This document shows, piece after piece, positions 1 through 5,351 of a DNA stretch of 10,977 nucleotides (position 1 is its first letter; each line of letters starts with the position of its first letter). The notes beneath the pieces are model-generated. The model saw only the letters and a list, made by a program, of their open reading frames with translations, had not been told where the DNA came from and made no database searches. The translations under genes were made by a program, and so were the position numbers. The stretch comes from Cytophagales bacterium (GTDB taxonomy: Bacteria > Bacteroidota > Bacteroidia > Cytophagales > Cyclobacteriaceae), in NCBI GenBank assembly GCA_029262955.1, contig JAJCYL010000610.1, positions 1 to 10,977 of the forward strand, read 5' to 3'.

Positions 1-1026
1 ATAGCAGTATTCGCTGATTTCTTAGCTAACGATCGGCCAATTTTACTGGTTGCCGATGAAGGCGAAATCAGTTTTTTTTCATTACCTGACAGAAACACTT
101 TGTATTCTTCACAGATATATGCACCAATTAAATTTAGAGGAGGTTTAGACCTAAGAAATACCATGATAAAACCGTTTGAAAATACGGCTCATCTTTTAGG
201 CACGGATCATTTGGGTCGTGATATTTTAGCCGGGGTGATTCATGGTGGACGTACTTCTTTGGGGATTAGTTTGGTCGCAATTGCTGTTGCTGCTATGATT
301 GGAATATTATTGGGTGGTTCTGCAGGTTTTCTGGGAGATTCTGGGTTAAGCTTAACCCTGGATAAATTGATTTTTGGGGCAATAATTCTCTTTTGCGTAT
401 ACTATTTTCTTTTTGCGCTTGATGGACGCCTATTTCCCTTCCTGTTTTCACTTGCCATTACGGGCGTTATTTACAAGTTTGTTGCCACCGGTTTGAATAA
501 GAAGTATTATGCTATACCTATTGATTTATTTACCCTGAAGTTCATAGAAATATTTTCTGCAATCCCTATCTATTTTTTAATTCTGGCCTTGGTTGCATTT
601 ATTGAACCGAATTGGTTGTTGTTTGCATTGTTAATAGGTGTGACGTCCTGGGTGAATATTGCCAGATTAACCCGTGGAGAAATGATCAAAATCCGATCTT
701 CTGGCTATATCGAATCAGCTGTCGCTCTGGGATTTAGCAAAACCCGAATCTTTATCCGACATGCTATTCCAAATTCACTAGGGCCATTACCATACGCTGT
801 CACATTTGGTATTGCTAGTATCATTGCGGTAGAATCGACACTGTCTTTTTTTGGGGTAGGACTTCCAGCTGATAGTTTGAGCTGGGGGAACTTCCTTTCT
901 GGATTTAAAAGTAATAATTCAGCTTGGTGGGTGGCTTTGTTCCCAGGTTTGATGATATTTTTCACTATCCTGAGTCTTCATATTACCGGGAGGTGGTTAG
1001 ATTCAAAATTCAACCCTCGTGGGTGA
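1..1026 (+). CDS. Peptide/nickel-type ABC transporter permease (DppC/OppC family), 5' end outside window
   Basis: This is an inner-membrane permease subunit of a di/oligopeptide-type ABC importer, which would pair with a DppB-like permease, ATPases and a substrate-binding protein, none visible here. The frame is open from base 1 (it begins IAVFADFLAND, typical of the N-terminal region of DppC proteins), so the TTG at 100 is not the real start; 341 codons are visible. GTDHLGRD lies near fragment residues 67-74, followed by HGGRTSLGISL and the first core membrane segment. The EAA loop that contacts the ATPase is clear at about 236-260 (ESAVALGFSKTRIFIRHAIPN). Between GFLGDS and KFIEIFSAIPIYF there is a hydrophobic stretch of about 60 residues (bases about 340-537) that E. 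coli DppC lacks, apparently one or two extra membrane helices. Family assignment is secure; the substrate (peptide, nickel or other) cannot be told. Confidence 0.93.
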   Translation: MAVFADFLANDRPILLVADEGEISFFSLPDRNTLYSSQIYAPIKFRGGLDLRNTMIKPFENTAHLLGTDHLGRDILAGVIHGGRTSLGISLVAIAVAAMIGILLGGSAGFLGDSGLSLTLDKLIFGAIILFCVYYFLFALDGRLFPFLFSLAITGVIYKFVATGLNKKYYAIPIDLFTLKFIEIFSAIPIYFLILALVAFIEPNWLLFALLIGVTSWVNIARLTRGEMIKIRSSGYIESAVALGFSKTRIFIRHAIPNSLGPLPYAVTFGIASIIAVESTLSFFGVGLPADSLSWGNFLSGFKSNNSAWWVALFPGLMIFFTILSLHITGRWLDSKFNPRG

Positions 1027-1030
1027 CAGA

Positions 1031-3106
1031 TTACTTAGACATTGTAATCATTTGACTCTTATGCAATTCTAGGGCGCTATCCAGAAATTCAACAAAGTTA
1101 GATACAGTTAGGTCATAGGCTATTGGGTCAACTAACAAATTCTCGTTTTGATCAAGAATGACGTAGTAGGGTTGAGCATTATTATTGAACCTGGTTATCT
1201 GGAAGTCGGCATTTTGTTTGCCAATTGTCTTTTTTGTCTTTCCATCATACACAGAATCGTACCACTCACTTTCAGGCAGAGAAGTTTTCTCGTCGACATA
1301 TAATGCGACCATTACAAAGTCATTCTTTAGCCTTCTGAGCACTTCAGGTTCTGACCATACCCTGGCTTCCATTTCACGGCAGTTGACGCATCCATGACCA
1401 GTGAAATCTATAAAAACAGGTTTGTTCTGTTCTCTGGCACAATTAATGGCCTGTTCGTAATCAAAGTAACCCTGGATGCCATGAGGGAAGTGTAGAAGAT
1501 CTGCGTATTTGGGGGTATCACATAATTGGTTTTCTTCGGAAGAATAACTTTGTGCATTTTGAACATTGAAATCATGGGTGGCTAGTGGCGGTAAATACCC
1601 TGCCAAAGATTTCAATGGGGCACCAAACATTCCGGGAATGAGGTAAACTACGAAAGTGAAAGTGACAATTGCCATGAGGAACCTCGGTACGCCAATTACC
1701 GACATTTCATCATCATTCGGTAGCCGTATTTTACCTAAAAGATAAAATCCCATTAACGTGAAAATGACTATCCATATGGATAGATAAATTTCACGATCCA
1801 ATATTCCCCAATGGTAAGCTTGATCAGCTACGCTAAGAAATTTGAATGCGAAGGCTAGTTCAATAAACCCTAACACCACTTTTACCGAATTTAACCAGCC
1901 ACCGGATTTTGGTAAGTTATTTAGCCATCCAGGGAAAATTGCGAATAGGGTGAAAGGTATCGCAAAAGCCATGGCGAATGCCAGCATTCCAAGGATTGGT
2001 TTAAGTATTAATCCTCCGGCCGATTCTACCAAAATACTACCAACTATAGGGCCAGTGCATGAAAAAGATACCAGTACCAGCGTAAATGCCATAAAAAAGA
2101 CACCTATTAATCCTCCTTTATCGGATTGGCGGTCCATGCTGTTTACAAAGTTGTGGGGTAGAGTGATTTCAAATAATCCAAAAAACGAAAGGGCAAAAAT
2201 CACAAAGACAAGGAAGAATATGATATTTGGAAGCCAACCAGTGGCTAGATCATTAGCTATTTCTGGTCCCATAAATGGAGCAAGAACCGACCCTACAAGT
2301 GTGTAAATTAATATAATGCTAAATCCATAAAACAAAGCTTTCCCTTTTCCTCCTTGTTTACCGGTAAAAAAAGTAACGGTCATTGGGATCATCGGAAAGA
2401 CACAGGGGGTCAATAATGCGGCCAGTCCCGCCAGAAAAGCAACGATCATAAAACTCAAAAGAGAATATGGATCGTTAACGTCACGCTGCATTAAAACCGA
2501 AGATTTGGCATTTGATGCGTCATTATTAGGGGAATCTTCGATTATTTCAATGCCCAAATCGGCATTGCTAATGTCGTTTCCGGGAGCCTGATCAAAGGTT
2601 TTTAATGAATTAAGACCTCCAGTGGATTCGGAAGTTATTGCTGGTAGTCCAAATGTAAATTCGTCATCGAAGGGAATACATTTCCCATCTATGTCTGAAC
2701 AAACCTGGTACATATAGGATCCGGATACAGAATAAGATTCAGACAAAACTTTGATGGTCTGCCGGAATTCGCCTTTTTCTTTGAAGTAGGTATAGTTTCC
2801 CTCCCAGATCTCGTCGTAACTTTCTTTTGCTCCAATTGGACGGATGCCTCCTACAAGTTCATAGGTATCATTAGGTGCAAAAGTGAACTCTGTGACAAGA
2901 GGTCCAAGCTCGGGGTCGAAATCTGAGGAATAGAGATACCAGTCTTGATCTATTTTAGCATAAAAGATCAGATCAATTTCATCACCAATTTTTGGATTGG
3001 TTTCAGAAACATCGTAAGACCATTTGGAAGGTTCAAGTATTTGGGAAACACCTGGCAGATAAATCCCAAGACTAAAAATGATTGCAAGTAGGTATCTAAC
3101 TAACAT
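1031..3106 (-). CDS. Thiol:disulfide interchange protein, DsbD/CcdA-thioredoxin fusion
   Basis: This protein moves reducing equivalents from cytoplasmic thioredoxin across the inner membrane to periplasmic partners such as disulfide isomerases and cytochrome c maturation proteins. It has the full three-part DsbD plan: a signal peptide (residues about 1-20), a periplasmic alpha-type domain with its cysteine pair at C136 and C143 (YQVCSDIDGKC), a CcdA-like multi-helix core with C235 (LTPCVFPMIP) and C350 (SFSCTGPIVG), and a C-terminal thioredoxin domain with CVNC at 573-576. All six redox cysteines are present. I chose ATG at 3106, giving 691 aa; a TTG two codons upstream (3112) is possible and a stop lies just before it. 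Both starts give the same signal peptide. Its stop is 4 nt from that of the convergent permease gene. DsbD-like function is well supported; the exact downstream partners are not known. Confidence 0.93.
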   Translation of the reverse strand: MLVRYLLAIIFSLGIYLPGVSQILEPSKWSYDVSETNPKIGDEIDLIFYAKIDQDWYLYSSDFDPELGPLVTEFTFAPNDTYELVGGIRPIGAKESYDEIWEGNYTYFKEKGEFRQTIKVLSESYSVSGSYMYQVCSDIDGKCIPFDDEFTFGLPAITSESTGGLNSLKTFDQAPGNDISNADLGIEIIEDSPNNDASNAKSSVLMQRDVNDPYSLLSFMIVAFLAGLAALLTPCVFPMIPMTVTFFTGKQGGKGKALFYGFSIILIYTLVGSVLAPFMGPEIANDLATGWLPNIIFFLVFVIFALSFFGLFEITLPHNFVNSMDRQSDKGGLIGVFFMAFTLVLVSFSCTGPIVGSILVESAGGLILKPILGMLAFAMAFAIPFTLFAIFPGWLNNLPKSGGWLNSVKVVLGFIELAFAFKFLSVADQAYHWGILDREIYLSIWIVIFTLMGFYLLGKIRLPNDDEMSVIGVPRFLMAIVTFTFVVYLIPGMFGAPLKSLAGYLPPLATHDFNVQNAQSYSSEENQLCDTPKYADLLHFPHGIQGYFDYEQAINCAREQNKPVFIDFTGHGCVNCREMEARVWSEPEVLRRLKNDFVMVALYVDEKTSLPESEWYDSVYDGKTKKTIGKQNADFQITRFNNNAQPYYVILDQNENLLVDPIAYDLTVSNFVEFLDSALELHKSQMITMSK

Positions 3107-3166
3107 ATTCAATTCTCATTGCTAACATAACGAAGTGACCTTCAATTAGTTCATTTCTATAGATCG

Positions 3167-3177
3167 TTTTATGCTAC
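3167..3177. repeat. TTTTATGCTAC repeat, copy 1
   Basis: This 11-mer overlaps the stop codon of the orphan higA. An identical copy is at 3763-3773 and a 10-bp match is at 5241-5250, all in the same orientation. It marks the downstream end of the decayed module. The role is unknown and chance is possible. Confidence 0.35.
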
Positions 3178-3471
3178 TATTCTACTTTTATACAAATTCT
3201 TAACCTTATCAGGATTAAACTTCTTCCTGGCGACATATAAGTCATAGCTTCTTTGCATTCCTAGCCAAAGATCTGGAGTCGTGTCAAACGCTTTGGATAG
3301 TCTTATTGCCATTTCGGGGCTTACCGAAGAACGCCCATTGATTATTGCTGAAATCATTGGACGTGTAACACCAAGGGATTCAGCTAATTGTCCTACTTTA
3401 AGATCAAGTGGTCCCAGGTAATCATATTTAATTATTTCTCCAGGGTGTGAAGGTCGCATCATCATTTCCAT
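3169..3471 (-). CDS. higA: HigA family XRE-type antitoxin (second module, orphaned)
   Basis: This is a 100-aa helix-turn-helix antitoxin and autorepressor of the HigA family. PSHPGEI at 7-13 is the family hallmark. The HTH spans about 23-62, with recognition-helix region VTRPMISAIINGRS, and MAIRLSKAF and LWLGMQRSYDL follow as in intact HigA proteins. Length is normal and no lesion is visible. It lies directly downstream of a higB that is frameshifted and truncated. The original higB stop (TGA, 3473-3475) sits 1 nt before this ATG, so the two were once tightly coupled. As an antitoxin without a working partner it could still repress its own promoter or act on the neighbouring module, but that is inference. 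Several Met codons occur in the first five positions, so the exact start could be one to four codons later. Confidence 0.9.
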   Translation of the reverse strand: MEMMMRPSHPGEIIKYDYLGPLDLKVGQLAESLGVTRPMISAIINGRSSVSPEMAIRLSKAFDTTPDLWLGMQRSYDLYVARKKFNPDKVKNLYKSRIVA

Positions 3472-3472
3472 A

Positions 3473-3752
3473 TCAGTGATAATCTATAATTTTTACTTCA
3501 AAGTGCATTCCCTTGATTCCAAATAAAGACAATGCGCCAATTATTCTTTACAGTTACTCCCCAATGACCTTTCAGGTCACCTTTAAGAGGATGCAATCCT
3601 AAACCAGGTGCATTCATATCTTTAATCTCCTTTGCTCTATGAAGTCTTGATAAAATTCGTCTCACCTTTTTCAAAGAACAACCTAAGAGGTTTACTCCGA
3701 TATATTCATTCTCTTCCAACTCAACGACAACGTTCTGTTGATTATGAATCAT
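3473..3752 (-). pseudogene. higB: Decayed HigB/RelE-like toxin
   Basis: The middle of the frame is clearly HigB: RRILSRLH, IKDMNAPGLGLHPLKGDLKGHW and NNWRIVFIWNQGNA match the mRNA-interferase family. The 84-aa open frame (3498-3752) is abnormal at both ends. At the 3' end one extra base after GNA gives a premature TGA at 3498-3500; removing it restores FEVKIIDYH and a TGA at 3473-3475, next to higA. The lost Asp-Tyr-His corresponds to the catalytic C-terminus of HigB. At the 5' end the family N-terminus (SKPLRLFFEKG) is found in another frame at bases about 3694-3664, joined to VRRIL without the usual linker of 10-12 residues, so an out-of-frame deletion of about 30 nt is inferred. The probable original ATG is at 3709 and is also out of frame. 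The ATG at 3752 has AAAAGGA 7 nt upstream, so a chimeric small protein could still be made, but it should lack toxin activity. Confidence 0.75.
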
Positions 3753-3759
3753 AAATCAA
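3738..3759. promoter_or_regulatory. Candidate operator dyad of the decayed higBA module
   Basis: On the plus strand TTGATT and AATCAA arms enclose a 9-bp palindrome ATGAATCAT, offset by one base. The dyad lies about 28 nt upstream of the probable original higB ATG (3709) and overlaps the ATG at 3752. HigA proteins commonly repress from inverted repeats in this position. The symmetry is modest and the sequence differs from the palindrome before the intact module, so this is a weak call. Confidence 0.25.
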
Positions 3760-3762
3760 TCC

Positions 3763-3773
3763 TTTTATGCTAC
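3763..3773. repeat. TTTTATGCTAC repeat, copy 2
   Basis: This 11-mer overlaps the TAG that ends the small frame and lies at the upstream edge of the decayed higBA module, so copies 1 and 2 bracket that module as direct repeats about 0.6 kb apart. Confidence 0.35.
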
Positions 3774-3919
3774 TGGTTGTTTTCAACCATTCCCTTGAAA
3801 GTTCTAAATTTGGCCGAGGCTGTATGCATATCAATTTTAACTTCGTATAGCTGATCCTTAATGTTTTTTGAGATCGAATTTTCGAGATACAAATTGTCCA
3901 ATTTGGTTACAAGGCTCAT
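3770..3919 (-). CDS. Small hypothetical reading frame between the two HigBA modules
   Basis: The frame is free of stops from 3988 down to a TAG at 3770-3772. Its first ATG is at 3919, giving 49 aa (begins MSLVTKLDNL, ends MVENNQ). Coding sense appears to extend further upstream (GQDLLKRIIDYESDF). A better placed ATG lies at 3964-3966, 6 nt after an AAGGA ribosome-binding sequence and 12 nt after the higA stop, but it is out of frame. One added G there would give a 65-aa protein starting MGQDLLKRII. The peptide is charged, predicted mostly helical by eye, with no signal peptide or membrane segment. I recognise no family. It could be a third gene of the upstream HigBA operon, the remains of one, or chance. 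Confidence 0.35.
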   Translation of the reverse strand: MSLVTKLDNLYLENSISKNIKDQLYEVKIDMHTASAKFRTFKGMVENNQ

Positions 3920-3978
3920 AAAATCAGACTCGTAATCAATAATCCTTTTTAATAAATCTTGACCATATTCAATCCTTT

Positions 3979-4284
3979 TTAGAGGCCATCAGTAGTTGGT
4001 ACCATTGGTTTGATTTTCCTCAACACATCCTGTTTTTCAACTCGCGTTTTTCTGATTTCATACTTGCTTTGTAAGTTCATCCATACTTCGGCAGAAGTAC
4101 CAAAGAACTTTGATAGTCTAGTGGCCATGTCAGCGGTGATAGCAGTATTACCTTTAATTATTTGACTTATTCTAGTCTGCTGCACTCCAATTTCTTTAGA
4201 CAGCTTATAAGCTGTTATATTCATTGGTTTGAGAAAATCCTTTTCAAGAATTTCTCCTGGGTGAATATTCATTATTTTCTCCAT
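3979..4284 (-). CDS. higA: HigA family XRE-type antitoxin (intact module)
   Basis: This 101-aa antitoxin neutralises the HigB encoded just upstream and probably represses the shared promoter. NIHPGEILEKDFLKPMNIT at 6-24 matches the HigA N-terminus, the HTH runs about 24-62 (VQQTRISQIIKGNT as recognition-helix region), and MATRLSKFFGTSAEVWMNLQSKYEI completes the family core. The C-terminal tail is Lys/Arg-rich. The start ATG at 4284 lies 10 nt after the toxin stop (4295-4297), the toxin-first order that defines HigBA rather than classical RelBE. It is only distantly similar to the second HigA of the window, so the two modules look separately acquired or anciently diverged. Confidence 0.92.
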   Translation of the reverse strand: MEKIMNIHPGEILEKDFLKPMNITAYKLSKEIGVQQTRISQIIKGNTAITADMATRLSKFFGTSAEVWMNLQSKYEIRKTRVEKQDVLRKIKPMVPTTDGL

Positions 4285-4294
4285 TTTTCTATTA

Positions 4295-4576
4295 TTAGTG
4301 ATAATCTGTAATTTTCACATCGTAAGCATTTCCATCATTCCAAATGAAAATGATACGCCACTTCATGTTAATACTTATCGAATGATAACCCTTTAGATCA
4401 TCTTTCAAAGGATGCAACCTATTTGAAGGGGGTATTCTTAAATCATCTAAATTAAGAGCTGAATCCAAATAGTCTAGTCGCCTCATTGCAATTCTCCTTA
4501 TTTTCACATCCCACAATTTCGAATACTGGCCCAAGCTGACCTTTTTGGTCTCCTTGCAACTGAAACTTAATATCAT
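4295..4576 (-). CDS. higB: HigB/RelE-like mRNA interferase toxin
   Basis: This is a 93-aa ribosome-dependent mRNA endonuclease of the HigB type. In the family such toxins cut translated mRNA and arrest growth when the antitoxin is lost. MILSF opens it as in most HigB proteins; NRLHPLK carries the conserved His at residue 55, WRIIFIWNDGNAYDV forms the core strands, and ITDYH closes it with Asp91-Tyr92-His93, matching the catalytic C-terminal triad known from Proteus HigB. No lesion is visible, so it should be active. The ATG at 4576 directly abuts a 42-bp perfect palindrome, which suggests very tight autoregulation and a short or absent leader. HigA follows after 10 nt. Confidence 0.9.
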   Translation of the reverse strand: MILSFSCKETKKVSLGQYSKLWDVKIRRIAMRRLDYLDSALNLDDLRIPPSNRLHPLKDDLKGYHSISINMKWRIIFIWNDGNAYDVKITDYH

Positions 4577-4618
4577 TAGTGTAATAATATACTATAAATA
4601 TAGTATATTATTACACTA
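4577..4618. promoter_or_regulatory. 42-bp perfect palindrome, likely higBA operator/promoter
   Basis: Arms of 20 bp (left arm TAGTGTAATAATATACTATA, 4577-4596) are exact inverted copies at 4599-4618 with a 2-nt AA centre. Each arm is itself an imperfect dyad (TAGTGTAAT against AATATACTA), so the site could hold two repressor dimers. It ends at the base before the higB ATG and lies 8 nt from the stop of the recombinase remnant. TATA-rich steps inside could serve as promoter elements. It lacks a GC stem and T-tract, so a terminator is unlikely; a recombination site is an alternative. Confidence 0.7.
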
Positions 4619-4626
4619 CTATTTAT

Positions 4627-5207
4627 TCAACTTTTTGTTTCAGCATTTTCACTAGCCCATTCCATATACCTGTAATAATTTCGTTTACTAAGCCCTAACT
4701 CTTTGATTATTTCATTAACCGAATGCTCCCCTTGCTGTTTAAGAGCAAAAGCAGCCCATGCCTTGTTTCTAGCTTTTTGTGTAAGACCAGAAGGTCGTCT
4801 AGGAAGTTTGCCGTTTTTCTTCGCTTCGGCTAATCCTGCTTTCGTCCGTTCACTAATTAACTCTCTTTCGAATTCTGCGAATGTGGCAAATAGATTAAAC
4901 ATTAAACGGCCTTGAGCAGTAGTAGTATCTATGTGGTCTTTGATACTTATGAATTCAACATCCATATCCTTGAAGCTTGAGACCAGGTTTATTAAATCCT
5001 TCAGTGATCTTCCAAGTCGATCCAGTTTCCACACAACCACCATATCATTCTTTCTCAGTTTGGTTAGCAGCTTATCTAGTTCTGGACGGTTTTTAACAGC
5101 GCTTACTTTCTCCTCAAATATGAGTTCACAACCAAACTCTTTCAATGCTGATATTTGTAAGTATAGGTTTGATCTTGTGTTGATACTCTGGCGTAACCTA
5201 TTTTCTT
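4627..5207 (-). pseudogene. Serine recombinase (resolvase/invertase family), start lost and frameshifted
   Basis: The gene can be reconstructed to about 193 codons. KKIGYARVSTQDQ carries the catalytic Ser (codon at 5181-5183), but it runs into a stop after a missing A in the AAA run at 5168-5170. Adding one A continues it as NLYLQISALKEFGCELIFEEK, the normal family sequence. The rest is intact: VVWKLDRLGRSLKDL, the long E-helix region MFNLFATFAEFERELISERTKAGLAEAKKNGK, and a C-terminal HTH (SVNEIIKELGLSKRNYYRYM). Where the initiator Met should be, two residues before KIGY, there is a TAA (5208-5210). An unbroken 172-codon frame remains from a TTG at 5145, but it lacks the nucleophile. Such enzymes resolve or invert DNA at short sites; this copy should be inactive. 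Its size and HTH fit a stand-alone resolvase/invertase, not a large integrase. Confidence 0.85.
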
Positions 5208-5240
5208 TTAGTGCTAAAAAAGCGTAATTAATGAGAATAA

Positions 5241-5250
5241 TTTATGCTAC
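5241..5250. repeat. TTTATGCTAC repeat, copy 3
   Basis: This is a 10-bp match to the repeats at 3168 and 3764. It lies in the 95-nt gap between the recombinase remnant and the M20 peptidase gene, near the right edge of the island. Confidence 0.3.
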
Positions 5251-5279
5251 CAATTTACGCCACTAAGTAGAATAGCTAC

Positions 5280-5351
5280 AATCCTATCAAATAAGTGTAC
5301 TCTCATTTAGATCCCGCCATTTCAGCAAAGTGCTTATGAAATCCTATCAAA
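5280..5351. repeat. AATCCTATCAAA direct repeat pair at the M20 3' end
   Basis: The 12-mer AATCCTATCAAA occurs at 5280-5291, just outside the M20 peptidase stop, and again at 5340-5351 inside its last codons, 60 bp apart in direct orientation. It could be the trace of an insertion or duplication event at this gene end, where the accessory island begins. Nothing else in the 95-nt gap (5208-5302) looks like a gene. Confidence 0.4.

Noticed and set aside
1014..1026. Small hairpin ACCC-TCGT-GGGT at the permease end as terminator
   Set aside because: It has only 4 bp in the stem, lies within coding sequence and lacks a T-tract.
1842..2306. 154-codon plus-strand frame inside the DsbD gene
   Set aside because: It is the antisense shadow of conserved DsbD membrane segments and resembles no protein.
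4577..4618. Rho-independent terminator of the recombinase gene
   Set aside because: The stem is almost wholly A-T, has no GC core or trailing T-run, and directly abuts the next start codon.
5165..5175. Programmed -1 frameshift to express the full recombinase
   Set aside because: The site (GATCAAACC) is not a usual slippery heptamer, and the start codon is also missing, so mutation explains it better.
4931..5227. Plus-strand frame opposite the recombinase N-terminus
   Set aside because: It is antisense to clear recombinase coding sequence, with low-complexity Ser/Leu content and no family resemblance.
3107..5302. Integron cassette array carrying TA genes
   Set aside because: No tyrosine integrase and no attC-like long imperfect palindromes after each module; the only recombinase is a serine type.
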